This document shows positions 1 to 8,157 of a stretch of DNA of 64,000 nucleotides, piece after piece. Both the position numbers and the translations under genes were made by a program. Source of the stretch: Pseudomonas sp. R37(2017) (GTDB lineage: Bacteria > Pseudomonadota > Gammaproteobacteria > Pseudomonadales > Pseudomonadaceae); the NCBI RefSeq assembly GCF_002113375.1, contig NZ_NEHO01000010.1, forward strand, positions 1 to 64,000, written 5' to 3'. Each line of letters opens with the position of its first letter. Positions within the stretch are counted from its first letter, which is position 1. Below the pieces are notes generated by a model, which saw only the letters and a list, made by a program, of their open reading frames with translations, was not told the origin of the DNA and made no database searches.

Positions 1-198
1 GTGGGCGGCATCCAGGGCCTTGTCGATGTCTTCGGCCGTGGAGCGGGGGAATTCGGCAATCGGTTGGCCATTCACTGGCGAGGTATTGGTGAAGTACTGG
101 CCCTTGACCGGCGCGACGAACTCGCCGCCGATGTAGTTACCGTACTTGGCTTTGAACGAAACGATAGCGCCTTCAGTACCGGGGTGAGCGTAACGCAT
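1..198 (-). CDS. Aldehyde dehydrogenase, N-terminal part (truncated by window edge)
   Basis: Only the first 66 codons are inside the window; the gene runs off the left edge. The translation begins MRYAHPGTEGAIVSF and continues with KYGNYIGGEFVAPVKGQYF and TSPVNGQPIAEFPRS, the usual beginning of NAD-dependent aldehyde dehydrogenases of the ExaC/AcoD type, which oxidise acetaldehyde and similar short aldehydes. A ribosome site AGGAGAG lies just upstream of the ATG at 198. A consensus sigma-54 promoter lies 64-79 bases upstream, and the divergent neighbour is an AcoR-like sigma-54 activator, so induction by alcohol or aldehyde substrate through that activator is likely. The catalytic residues are outside the window, so the exact subfamily is inferred. 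Confidence 0.85.
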   Translation of the reverse strand, partial: MRYAHPGTEGAIVSFKAKYGNYIGGEFVAPVKGQYFTNTSPVNGQPIAEFPRSTAEDIDKALDAAH

Positions 199-261
199 GG
201 TGGTCTCTCCTTGCTTTTGTGCTTATAGGGAGTCGCGCATGTGCGCTTGTTATAAGCGTAG

Positions 262-277
262 AGCAAGGGGCGGGCCA
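262..277 (-). promoter_or_regulatory. Sigma-54 (-24/-12) promoter of the aldehyde dehydrogenase gene
   Basis: Read on the minus strand the site is TGGCCCG-CCCC-TTGCT, which fits the TGGCACG-N4-TTGCW consensus with correct spacing and intact GG and GC elements. It points toward the aldehyde dehydrogenase start at 198 and would give a leader of about 50 bases. The adjacent gene encodes a sigma-54-dependent activator, which supports the call. Confidence 0.8.
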
Positions 278-340
278 GTGCGTTACAGCTCAGGAAAATC
301 AAGGCCTTGCGTATTTTCTGTCGGACGGATGGAGTGCACC

Positions 341-396
341 TGTGACGCTTTCGGTACAGCTGGCGTGACACTTTGTACCGCTTCTGGCACAGCCTG
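341..396. promoter_or_regulatory. Candidate upstream activator sites (repeated TGTGAC/GTGACA motifs)
   Basis: Between the sigma-54 promoter and the activator gene there are TGTGACGCTTTCGGTACA (341-358), GTGACACTTTGTACC (365-379) and the near-palindrome TGGCACAGCCTGTGAC (385-400). They lie roughly 80-135 bases upstream of the -24 element, where enhancer-binding proteins usually bind. Use by the neighbouring activator is inferred. Confidence 0.5.
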
Positions 397-497
397 TGAC
401 TGGCTAGTCTTGCAGGCATTGCAATGCCGGCCCGGCTGGAGGATGCTCGGCATCACCTCATGCACGGGACGCCGAGCCCCGGGGAGAATAATAAGAA

Positions 498-2414
498 ATG
501 CACGACAACCATTTGAGTCGCCATGCGCAGCAGGTCCTGACCGTCACTCAGGGCAAGGCCCATCTGCATGGACCCGGCAGTGATCCATCCATCGCCCGAT
601 CCTGGCTGCGTTGCCTTGAGGATTATCACCTCGATCCGGCCCTGAGCATCGCGCCGACGGTGCTGGAGCATGGCCGGGTCCTCGAAAGCCGCGAACGTTT
701 GCAGCAAGTACTGCACATCGCCGGCAATGAAATGACCAGCCTGCACCAGCAACTCTCCGGTGCCGGCCACGCGGTATTGCTGACCGATGCTCGCGGCGTG
801 ATCCTCAATTGCGTCACCGCGCCCGCTGAGCGGCAGATTTTCGAGCGCGCCGGCCTATGGCTCGGTGCCGACTGGAGCGAGGCCTGCGAAGGCACCAATG
901 GCATCGGCACCTGCCTGGTGGAACGTCAGTCGCTGACCATCCATCAGGACGAACACTTTCGTGGCCGCCACACCGGCCTGACCTGCTCGGCGAGCCCGGT
1001 CTTCGACCCCCACGGCGAATTGCTGGCAGTGCTCGATGTGTCGTCGGCGCGGCGCGATGTGTCGCGGCAAAGCCAGTTCCACACCATGGCGCTGGTCAAT
1101 CTGTCGGCGAAGATGATCGAGAGTTGCTACTTCCTGCGCTGCTTCGACAACCAATGGTTGCTGCGTTTTCACTTGCAGGCCGAGTCCGTAGGCTTGTTCA
1201 GCGAAGGGTTGCTGGCGTTCGACGGAGAAGGGCGCATTTGCGCGGTCAACCAGAGTGCGTTGAACCTGCTGGGGCACATCCGCGGCGGCTTGTTGGGCAA
1301 GCTGGTGGAAGCGTTTTTCGATTGTTCGCTCGATGAGTTGCTGGGGCGGGCGAGCATCAATGCTGCGGCCAGTTGGCCATTGCGTACCCGTGATGGTCGC
1401 AAGTTGTTCGCGGTATTGCGCGGTGAGGCGCGGCGGCCGCTGCCGACTCCGATGGTGCCTGCTCCCCAGGTCTTGCACGCACCGCGCCTGTCGGGCATTT
1501 GCCTGGGGGATGCGACGTTGCAGGCAGACTTCCGCAAGGCTTTGCGCGTCTACGAGCGCGACGTGCCACTGCTGATCAATGGAGAAACCGGGTCCGGCAA
1601 GGAGGCCTTCGCCAAAGCGGTGCACCACGCCAGCCAGCGGGCGGAAAAAGCCTTCGTCGCCCTCAATTGCGCAGCCATTCCCGAAAGCCTGATCGAAAGC
1701 GAGTTGTTCGGTTATCGCGGTGGCAGCTTCACCGGCGCACGCAAGGAAGGCATGCGTGGCAAGTTGCAACAGGCCGACGGCGGGACGTTGTTCCTCGATG
1801 AAATCGGTGACATGCCTCTGGCCCTGCAGACGCGATTGCTGAGGGTGCTGGAGGACCGGCAGGTGGTGCCGATCGGTGGCGAGCCGGAAGCGGTTAACGT
1901 GCGGATCATCAGCGCTACCCACCGTAATTTGCTGGATCGTGTGCAGGACGGCAGCTTCCGCGAGGATTTGTATTACCGCCTCAACGGGTTGGAAGTCGCA
2001 TTGCCGGCTTTGCGCGATCGCAGTGACAAATCGCAGTTGCTCGACTTTTTACTGGCCGAAGAAGCGGGCGCGGAAAAGGTGTTGATCGACGGGCCGGCAC
2101 GCGAGGCTTTGCTGGGATTCGCCTGGCCGGGCAACGTACGCCAGTTGCGAAATGTGCTGCGAACGCTGGCAGCACTGTGTGAGAGCGGGCGTATTGGTCT
2201 TGAGGACTTGCCGGCGATGATTCGTTCGGCCAGGCCGGCGGTGGCGCAGGCTGTCGAAGAGCCATCGGAGCATCCGCTGGAGGATGCCGAGCGGCTGGCG
2301 TTGCTCAGTGCGCTGGAGCAGACGCGCTGGCATATGACGCATACTGCGGAGCAGTTGGGGGTCAGTCGAAATACCCTTTATCGCAAGCTACGCAAGCACA
2401 ATATCGCCCGGTAA
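498..2414 (+). CDS. Sigma-54-dependent transcriptional activator, AcoR-like
   Basis: A 638-residue enhancer-binding protein. The N-terminal part (about 75-200) looks like a GAF sensor domain, followed by a PAS-like region to about 320. The AAA+ domain carries Walker A GETGSGKE (about 361-368), the sigma-54 contact loop as GSFTGA instead of the usual GAFTGA (about 410-415), and Walker B FLDEIGD. A Fis-type helix-turn-helix ends the protein (about 600-638, GVSRNTLYRKLRKH). It belongs to the AcoR family that activates acetoin, alcohol or aldehyde oxidation genes. It is divergent from an aldehyde dehydrogenase with a sigma-54 promoter, the obvious target. The ATG at 498 is preceded by GGGGAGAATAATAAGA. 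The inducing ligand cannot be read from the sequence. Confidence 0.9.
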   Translation: MHDNHLSRHAQQVLTVTQGKAHLHGPGSDPSIARSWLRCLEDYHLDPALSIAPTVLEHGRVLESRERLQQVLHIAGNEMTSLHQQLSGAGHAVLLTDARGVILNCVTAPAERQIFERAGLWLGADWSEACEGTNGIGTCLVERQSLTIHQDEHFRGRHTGLTCSASPVFDPHGELLAVLDVSSARRDVSRQSQFHTMALVNLSAKMIESCYFLRCFDNQWLLRFHLQAESVGLFSEGLLAFDGEGRICAVNQSALNLLGHIRGGLLGKLVEAFFDCSLDELLGRASINAAASWPLRTRDGRKLFAVLRGEARRPLPTPMVPAPQVLHAPRLSGICLGDATLQADFRKALRVYERDVPLLINGETGSGKEAFAKAVHHASQRAEKAFVALNCAAIPESLIESELFGYRGGSFTGARKEGMRGKLQQADGGTLFLDEIGDMPLALQTRLLRVLEDRQVVPIGGEPEAVNVRIISATHRNLLDRVQDGSFREDLYYRLNGLEVALPALRDRSDKSQLLDFLLAEEAGAEKVLIDGPAREALLGFAWPGNVRQLRNVLRTLAALCESGRIGLEDLPAMIRSARPAVAQAVEEPSEHPLEDAERLALLSALEQTRWHMTHTAEQLGVSRNTLYRKLRKHNIAR

Positions 2415-2430
2415 ACCGTGTCGCGGCCAT

Positions 2431-2523
2431 TCGCGAGCAAGCCCGCTCCCACATTTGCTCGGAGGTGTTCACAAATTTGTGTTCACTATAGAACCAATGT
2501 GGGAGCGGGCTTGCTCGCGAAGG
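2431..2523. repeat. REP-type inverted repeat pair
   Basis: Two copies of TGTGGGAGCGGGCTTGCTCGCGAA in opposite orientation (2431-2453 and 2498-2521) flank about 45 bases that include TTCACAAATTTGTGTTCAC. This is the paired arrangement (REPIN/BIME-like) common in P. fluorescens. It lies between the activator gene and mpl. Confidence 0.85.
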
Positions 2524-2600
2524 CGTCCTGAAGTCTGAAACACAAGGTGCGATTTTCCCCTCCCTAGGCTAACCTGCGACCAGGTTTTACGAGGTCGACT

Positions 2601-3950
2601 ATGCACATTCATATTCTTGGTATCTGTGGCACTTTCATGGGGTCAATGGCAGTTCTGGCCAAAGAACTGGGCCATCACGTGACGGGCTCCGATGCCAACG
2701 TCTATCCGCCGATGAGCACTCAACTGCAAGCCCAGGGCATCGAGCTGACACAAGGCTATGACCCTGCGCAACTCGACCCGGCCCCCGATCTGGTAGTGAT
2801 CGGCAACGCCATGTCCCGGGGCAATCCGGCGGTGGAGTACGTGCTGAACAAAGGCCTGCCTTACGTCTCCGGCCCGCAATGGCTGGCGGATCACGTGCTG
2901 CAAGGTCGCTGGGTGCTGGCCGTTGCCGGTACGCACGGCAAGACCACCACCAGCAGCATGCTGGCCTGGGTTCTGGAGCACGCGGGCATGGCTCCGGGCT
3001 TCCTGATCGGCGGCGTGCCGCAAAATTTCTCGGTGTCGGCGCGCCTGGGCGATACGCCGTTCTTCGTCATCGAAGCCGACGAGTACGACAGTGCGTTCTT
3101 CGACAAGCGCTCCAAGTTCGTACACTACCGCCCGCGCACGGCAATCCTGAACAACCTTGAATTCGATCACGCGGACATTTTCCCGGACTTGCCGGCCATC
3201 GAGCGACAGTTCCACCATCTGGTGCGGACCATCCCGAGCGAAGGCCTGGTGATCCATCCAACCACTGAGCCGGCCTTGCAGCGCGTCATCGAAATGGGTT
3301 GCTGGACTCCCGTGCAAACCACCGGTGCCGGCGGTCAGTGGCAGGTCAGACTGCTCAGTGAGGATGGCTCGAAGTTCGAAGTGATGTTCGAAGACATCGC
3401 CCAGGGCGTGGTCGAGTGGGACATGACGGGTCAGCACAACGTCGCCAACGCCCTGGCGACCCTGGCCGCCGCACGCCACGTCGGTGTGGTGCCGTCCATG
3501 GGCATCGCCGCGTTGAGCGCCTTCAAAAGCGTCAAGCGCCGGATGGAGAAAGTCGCGGAAGTCCGTGGCATCACCATCTATGACGACTTCGCTCACCACC
3601 CGACCGCTATTGCCACCACGCTGGATGGCTTGCGCAAACGCATTGGCGATGCGCCGCTGATCGCAATCATCGAGCCGCGCTCCAACTCCATGAAGCTCGG
3701 CGCGCACCGCGACGGTTTGCCGGAAAGCGTGGTCGATGCCGATCAAGTGATCTGGTATGCACCCGCCAATCTCGGTTGGGACCTGGCGGGCACTGCGGCG
3801 CTGTGCACTGTGCCGTCGATTGTCAGCGACTCCCTCGAGGGCATCATCGAGCGCGTGAAAAGCCAGGCCCAACCCGGTTCTCACGTGGTGATCATGAGCA
3901 ATGGCGGCTTCGGCGGCCTGCACGGCAAACTGGCCGAGGCGCTCAAATGA
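2601..3950 (+). CDS. mpl: UDP-N-acetylmuramate:L-Ala-gamma-D-Glu-meso-DAP ligase
   Basis: A 449-residue Mur ligase of peptidoglycan recycling: it joins recovered murein tripeptide to UDP-MurNAc in the cytoplasm using ATP. The N-terminal segment MHIHILGICGTFMGSMA is the Rossmann-like UDP-MurNAc-binding part with the GICGT signature typical of Mpl. The ATP loop GTHGKTTTSSM starts near residue 110. DDFAHHPTA, conserved in Mpl and MurC, is in the C-terminal half. Length matches the family. The stop overlaps the start of ubiX in an ATGA junction, so the two are probably co-translated. Confidence 0.95.
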   Translation: MHIHILGICGTFMGSMAVLAKELGHHVTGSDANVYPPMSTQLQAQGIELTQGYDPAQLDPAPDLVVIGNAMSRGNPAVEYVLNKGLPYVSGPQWLADHVLQGRWVLAVAGTHGKTTTSSMLAWVLEHAGMAPGFLIGGVPQNFSVSARLGDTPFFVIEADEYDSAFFDKRSKFVHYRPRTAILNNLEFDHADIFPDLPAIERQFHHLVRTIPSEGLVIHPTTEPALQRVIEMGCWTPVQTTGAGGQWQVRLLSEDGSKFEVMFEDIAQGVVEWDMTGQHNVANALATLAAARHVGVVPSMGIAALSAFKSVKRRMEKVAEVRGITIYDDFAHHPTAIATTLDGLRKRIGDAPLIAIIEPRSNSMKLGAHRDGLPESVVDADQVIWYAPANLGWDLAGTAALCTVPSIVSDSLEGIIERVKSQAQPGSHVVIMSNGGFGGLHGKLAEALK

Positions 3951-4579
3951 ACCACGGCCCGGACCGCATCACCCTGGCGATGACCGGCGCTTCCGGCGCC
4001 CAATATGGTCTGCGCCTGCTCGACTGCCTGGTGCGGGATGATCGTGAAGTGCACTTCCTGATTTCCAAGGCTGCGCAGTTGGTGATGGCTACCGAAACCG
4101 ACGTCACGCTGCCGTCCAAGCCGCAGATGATGCAGGCGTTCCTCACCGAATACACGGGCGCTGCCGCCGGGCAGATTCGGGTGTACGGCAAGGAAGACTG
4201 GATGTCGCCGGTGGCTTCGGGTTCCGGCGCGCCAGCGGCGATGGTGGTGGTGCCGTGCTCCACTGGCACGTTGTCGGCCATCGCTACCGGTGCCTGCAAC
4301 AACCTGATCGAGCGAGCCGCCGATGTGACGCTCAAAGAGCGTCGGCAGCTGATTCTTGTGCCTCGAGAGGCGCCCTATTCGAGCATTCACCTGGAGCACA
4401 TGCTCAAGCTGTCGAACATGGGTGTGACAATCCTGCCGGCATCACCGGGCTTTTATCATCAGCCGCAAACCATCGACGACCTGATCGATTTTGTCGTCGC
4501 GCGGATTCTCAACCTGCTGAATATTCCTCAGGACATGCTCCCGCGTTGGGGCGAGCATCATCTGACCAGCGATGAATAA
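3947..4579 (+). CDS. ubiX: Flavin prenyltransferase UbiX
   Basis: A 210-residue UbiX/Pad1 protein that prenylates FMN to make the cofactor for UbiD decarboxylase in ubiquinone synthesis. The start is placed at the ATG at 3947, overlapping the mpl stop, because the family signature TGASGAQYGLRLL then begins near residue 13, as usual; an upstream extension would lie within mpl. Other family features are PCSTGTLSAIATG, LVPREAPYSSIHL and the C-terminal PASPGFYHQP. The last bases overlap the next start. UbiD is not in the window. Confidence 0.94.
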   Translation: MNHGPDRITLAMTGASGAQYGLRLLDCLVRDDREVHFLISKAAQLVMATETDVTLPSKPQMMQAFLTEYTGAAAGQIRVYGKEDWMSPVASGSGAPAAMVVVPCSTGTLSAIATGACNNLIERAADVTLKERRQLILVPREAPYSSIHLEHMLKLSNMGVTILPASPGFYHQPQTIDDLIDFVVARILNLLNIPQDMLPRWGEHHLTSDE

Positions 4580-4856
4580 GCTGTTGCTGGTTGCGCTGGC
4601 GCTGCAATTGGCCGGGTGCGCGACGGTGCGCACGCTCGATGCGGCCAAGCCGGGTGCGCCGGTGGTGTATTCGGGGACTCGCCTGGATTTGTATGCGATG
4701 AACGGCGGGTGCTGTGCCAAGGACCGTTTCGGCGCCGAAGCGCCGAGCTACCCGGGCGTCGATCTGCCGGCGAGTGCGTTGCTCGACACGCTGTTGTTGC
4801 CGTTGTCGTTATTTACGGTGATTGGGGTGAGTTTTCAGGCGACGGGTGGGTTGTAA
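4572..4856 (+). CDS. YceK/YidQ-family lipoprotein
   Basis: A 94-residue small lipoprotein. MNKLLLVALALQLAGCAT is a lipoprotein signal with lipobox LAGC, so Cys16 would be lipidated. The mature part has YSGTRLDLYAMNGG, the pattern of the YceK/YidQ family (DUF1375), and a hydrophobic C-terminal stretch (LLDTLLLPLSLFTVIGV). Function is unknown in the family. It overlaps the ubiX stop by 8 bases, so it is probably the last gene of the mpl-ubiX transcript. Confidence 0.85.
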   Translation: MNKLLLVALALQLAGCATVRTLDAAKPGAPVVYSGTRLDLYAMNGGCCAKDRFGAEAPSYPGVDLPASALLDTLLLPLSLFTVIGVSFQATGGL

Positions 4857-4865
4857 GAAAGCGTT

Positions 4866-4997
4866 GTGGCGAGGGGGCTTGCCCCCGTTGGGCTGCGGAG
4901 CAGCCCCAAAACCGGTCATCTCCATTTTTCTGATACATCGCGAGTCCCATATTTACGACTGCTACGCAGCCCAACGGGGGCAAGCCCCCTCGCCACA
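4866..4997. repeat. Palindromic repeat pair, GGGGGCTTGCCCCC type
   Basis: GTGGCGAGGGGGCTTGCCCCCGTTGGGCTGCG (4866-4897, described here by its ends GTGGCGAGGG and GGGCTGCG) is repeated in reverse at about 4965-4997. The intervening sequence is AT-richer. Each arm also folds on itself around GGGGGCTTGCCCCC. It separates convergent genes, so it may also terminate transcription in both directions. Confidence 0.8.
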
Positions 4998-5007
4998 GGT
5001 CCGTGGA

Positions 5008-5649
5008 TCACTTGCCCAACTTCCTCAGCTCATCCGACTCGACAATCCTGACCCCATCCTGCTCTTCCAGCGCCAGGCGCCACATCGCGCGGGCCAGTTG
5101 GCAGGCCTCGATGCCATGGTATTTGCCGGGAATCAGCCGAGACAACGGCCCGGCGACTTTCTCGCCCAGTCGCGGTTCGCTGCGTTCGCCCAGCAACAGT
5201 GACGGCCGGCAGATGGTCAGTTGCGGCCAGTCCTGCGCGCGCAATGCGTACTCCATCTCGCCTTTGACCCGGTTGTAGAAAATCGAGGATCTGCGATCGG
5301 CCCCCAGGGCACTGATCACGATCAGATGCCGTGCGCCCATTTCCCGGGCACGTTTGGCGAATGCCACCACCATGTCCAGGTCCACCGCGCGAAATGCCTG
5401 TTCGGAGCCCGCCTGCTTGATCGTGGTGCCAAGGCAGCAATAGGCGATATCGACTCGTCCGTTCAGTTGCGGCAGGAACGCCGTCGGGTCGCCAACCGGA
5501 TTTTCCAGGTGCGGATGCTCGGCCAGTGGCCGGCGTGAAGGGGCCAGAACCCGGGTAATGGTTGGCTCGTTAAGCAGGCGATCAAGCAGATGTTCACCCG
5601 TCAAACCGGTGGCTCCGGCGAGCAGCACATGCTGAGGCGTCAAGTACAT
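5008..5649 (-). CDS. NAD(P)-binding oxidoreductase, TIP30/HTATIP2-like
   Basis: A 213-residue Rossmann-fold protein with GATGLTGEHLLDRLL near the N-terminus (nucleotide-binding GxxGxxG), YCCLGTTIKQAGSEQAF, an ISALGAD segment and YNRVKGEMEYAL, where the YxxxK pair of extended short-chain dehydrogenases sits. Similar bacterial proteins are annotated as NAD-dependent dehydratase/epimerase or oxidoreductase; the substrate is unknown. It is followed across 27 bases by the MORN/C13 gene on the same strand, which lies upstream in transcription, so the two may share a transcript. Confidence 0.8.
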   Translation of the reverse strand: MYLTPQHVLLAGATGLTGEHLLDRLLNEPTITRVLAPSRRPLAEHPHLENPVGDPTAFLPQLNGRVDIAYCCLGTTIKQAGSEQAFRAVDLDMVVAFAKRAREMGARHLIVISALGADRRSSIFYNRVKGEMEYALRAQDWPQLTICRPSLLLGERSEPRLGEKVAGPLSRLIPGKYHGIEACQLARAMWRLALEEQDGVRIVESDELRKLGK

Positions 5650-5676
5650 AGTGTTTCTCCCTTGATACTGTTCAGC

Positions 5677-7395
5677 TTAGTTGCTGTTTGCATCCTTGCT
5701 TTGCATGGATGCACTTTGCAGTGCTTTTCGTGCCTGTTGCTTGCGCAGTAGTTGCCAATGCGAAAGGACGGTTTTCGGTGCCCAGATCTGAGGTTCGGAC
5801 GCTTCGAAACCGTCCGCCAGTTCACGCTCGGCGACGGTGGCCTTGGCCAGCTTGAAGGCTTGCTCCAGATCGTCGGTCTGGTTCAGGGCCTGGACGAACA
5901 GGGCGTCGCCGAAGTAGGTGAAGTTGGCTTCCTCCGAGCAGCCGAAAGACACCCGATCGGCCCGCGAGGCCGTCATGATCAGGGTTCGTTCGTCCTTGAG
6001 GGCGGGGATGAAACCGCCTGAGTAGCAAGACGAGATCACGATGACCTTGTCGCGGTTCTTCAGCGGGGCGAGAACCGAGGCCAATTCATCGGCTGGCAGA
6101 TCAGCCAGTTCCATGCGCGGCTGGTCCAGCACCAGTTCGTGTTCGCTGGTGCCATGGCTGGTCAGGTAAATGAAGATCAAGTCTTCCGGTCCACTGCGTT
6201 CGGCCAGCGTCAGGACGGCGCGGCGCAGGTTTTCCCGGGTAGCCATCGGGCGGTCGGCGAGGTGGTCGCGATGGTTCACCAGGCGGATCTGGCCAAAGGC
6301 GCCGAAACGGGTGGAGAGCATGTTGGCGACGTAGTCGGACTCGCGAAGAAACACGCTTTGCTTGCCATCACCGCCCAGGGTCAACGAATACAGTTCCACC
6401 GCCGGGGTCGAGGGCGGAATGTCGCTCAGCGCTGCATCGAGCAGGCGCCCCTGTGCCAGTAAGCCGAGCTCCAGTGTGTCTGGCAACAATTTGCCCTCGG
6501 CATCGCGCACGCGCTGGCCGTTGATCCAGGTGCCGCTGAGTACGGTGCCGTCGGTCAACACCAGCGTGCCGCGCCCCTGGTAACTGTCGTTGTCGAACTG
6601 GCCGGTGTAAAAACTGCCGTCGGCCAGGTTAAGTCGGCCCGGCCCGGAGAAGCGCCAGTCGTTGAACTGGCCGATGTAGTGGCTGCCGTCGGTGCCGATC
6701 AGCTCGCCCTTGCCGTTCAGCGAACCTTCCTTGAACTGACCCAGCCAGACATCGCCATCGGCGTTTTCGTAGCGACCCTTGCCGTTCAGTTGGTTGTTCT
6801 TGAAGCTGCCGACATAGATGTCGCCTTCGGCGCTGTTGAACGTGCCGTTGCCCTCCAACTGGCCGTCGACGAAATGTCCAGTGAACTGATTGCCGTTGCC
6901 GTCGCCGCGCTGGCCTTCGCCGTTGGGTTTGCCATGGGCGAACTGACCCTGATAGGAGCTGCCGTCTTCGAGCTCGAGGCGGCCCAGGCCGGCGTACTGA
7001 TCGGCCTTGAACTCGCCGCGATAGCTCATGCCGTTTTCTTTGAGAGTGCCTTCGCCGTTGCGCCGGCCAGCCTTGAAACCGCCGATGTAGCTGCTGGCAT
7101 TGGTGGTCAGCGCCCCCTGGCCGTCGAACAGACCCTGATTGAACTGCCCGCGATAGACTTCGCCATTGCTGCCATGCCACTCGCCCTGGCCCTGCCACTG
7201 GCCTTTGTCGAAATCGCCGGCGTACCAGCTGCCATTCGGGTAGTCGATACGCCCCTTGCCTTGCAGCAAGCCATTGACCAGGTCACCGCGATAACGTCCG
7301 CCATCCGGCAGGCGTGCATCGGGGGGCAAAGGCGATTCGCCCTCGCCGCAAGCGGTGAGCATCAGGGTCAAGGCTAGGAGTGCAAGTGGGCGCAT
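5677..7395 (-). CDS. MORN-repeat lipoprotein with C13 (legumain/caspase-like) peptidase domain
   Basis: A 572-residue predicted lipoprotein: MRPLALLALTLMLTACGEG has a lipobox (LTAC). Residues about 35-290 hold eleven 22-24-residue MORN repeats of the form YxGxFxxGxxxGxG. The C-terminal part (about 330-545) is a peptidase C13 domain: SHGT gives catalytic His414, and SSCYSGG gives Cys457, each after a hydrophobic strand (IFIYLT, KVIVIS), as in legumain and caspase folds. The MORN part probably binds membrane lipid or acts as a scaffold at the envelope; the substrate is unknown. The start is supported by the lipoprotein signal. Confidence 0.85.
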   Translation of the reverse strand: MRPLALLALTLMLTACGEGESPLPPDARLPDGGRYRGDLVNGLLQGKGRIDYPNGSWYAGDFDKGQWQGQGEWHGSNGEVYRGQFNQGLFDGQGALTTNASSYIGGFKAGRRNGEGTLKENGMSYRGEFKADQYAGLGRLELEDGSSYQGQFAHGKPNGEGQRGDGNGNQFTGHFVDGQLEGNGTFNSAEGDIYVGSFKNNQLNGKGRYENADGDVWLGQFKEGSLNGKGELIGTDGSHYIGQFNDWRFSGPGRLNLADGSFYTGQFDNDSYQGRGTLVLTDGTVLSGTWINGQRVRDAEGKLLPDTLELGLLAQGRLLDAALSDIPPSTPAVELYSLTLGGDGKQSVFLRESDYVANMLSTRFGAFGQIRLVNHRDHLADRPMATRENLRRAVLTLAERSGPEDLIFIYLTSHGTSEHELVLDQPRMELADLPADELASVLAPLKNRDKVIVISSCYSGGFIPALKDERTLIMTASRADRVSFGCSEEANFTYFGDALFVQALNQTDDLEQAFKLAKATVAERELADGFEASEPQIWAPKTVLSHWQLLRKQQARKALQSASMQSKDANSN

Positions 7396-7509
7396 AGCGG
7401 ATTCCGGGCAATTAGGCGAGGGAGTATGCCGTAGCTATGTGTCCTTATATAGGGCGAGGTACCGCAGGATGGCGCGAAACAGCAGGAGCTGCTTCGCATC
7501 CGGGAAGGG

Positions 7510-7965
7510 TTACACGAAGCACAGGGACAGGGGCTCGGCGATATACGCCGGTTTGTCCGAACCTTCGATTTCCAGGGTGGTGGTGGCCTTGAGCAGCCAT
7601 TGGCCGGGCTTTTTCTCGATGACTTCGGTAAGGTCGACCTTGAGTCGAACTTTCGAATCGACCTTGACCGGTTGAATGAAACGCACGCTGTCGAGGCCGT
7701 AGTTGACCACCATCTTCAAGCCTTCAGGCATGACGAGGATGTCCTCCATCAATTTCGGGATCAGCGACAACGACAGGAAACCGTGAGCGATAGTGCAGCC
7801 AAATGGCGTTTGCGCGGCCTTGACCGGGTCGACGTGGATGAACTGAAAATCCCCTGTGGCTTCGGCGAACAGGTTGATGCGGTCCTGATCGATAGTGAGC
7901 CATTCGGAACGTCCGAGTTCCTTGCCGACATAATCTTTGAGCTCTGCAACTGGAACATGGGGCAT
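7510..7965 (-). CDS. MaoC-family (R)-enoyl-CoA hydratase, PhaJ4-like
   Basis: A 151-residue single hot-dog-domain protein. GDFQFIHVDPVKAAQTPFG is the hydratase-2 motif with the catalytic Asp39/His44 pair. It is followed by TIAHGFLSLSLIP. Family members hydrate trans-2-enoyl-CoA to (R)-3-hydroxyacyl-CoA and can feed polyhydroxyalkanoate synthesis. From memory, the gene at this place in P. aeruginosa is phaJ4, which fits, but the acyl-chain preference cannot be read here. CTCTCC upstream on the plus strand gives a GGAGAG ribosome site. Confidence 0.87.
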   Translation of the reverse strand: MPHVPVAELKDYVGKELGRSEWLTIDQDRINLFAEATGDFQFIHVDPVKAAQTPFGCTIAHGFLSLSLIPKLMEDILVMPEGLKMVVNYGLDSVRFIQPVKVDSKVRLKVDLTEVIEKKPGQWLLKATTTLEIEGSDKPAYIAEPLSLCFV

Positions 7966-8110
7966 TGAGACTCTCCTTGGTTCATCGGTTTTATAGTTTT
8001 GAGTCGGGGGGATTCGACCTCCCTGCTTACCACTTTAGATCAACATGGCCAAACGCTCAGGTCAACTGACCATGCTTTTGGCGAATGCCGGTCCATAGCG
8101 CGAGCATGCT

Positions 8111-8116
8111 TATAAT
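8111..8116 (+). promoter_or_regulatory. Candidate -10 box for the lrgA-like gene
   Basis: A perfect TATAAT lies 42 bases before the lrgA-like start. I see no convincing -35 at 16-18 bases, so an activator or an extended -10 contact (TGCT just upstream) may help. Confidence 0.4.
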
Positions 8117-8157
8117 GCCCGGCCGAAGCGGATGATGGATTTTGCGGGAGATCAACG

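Noticed and set aside
2643..3923. Antisense frame of 426 codons opposite mpl
   Set aside because: The mpl frame has all family motifs; the antisense product has none and is a shadow.
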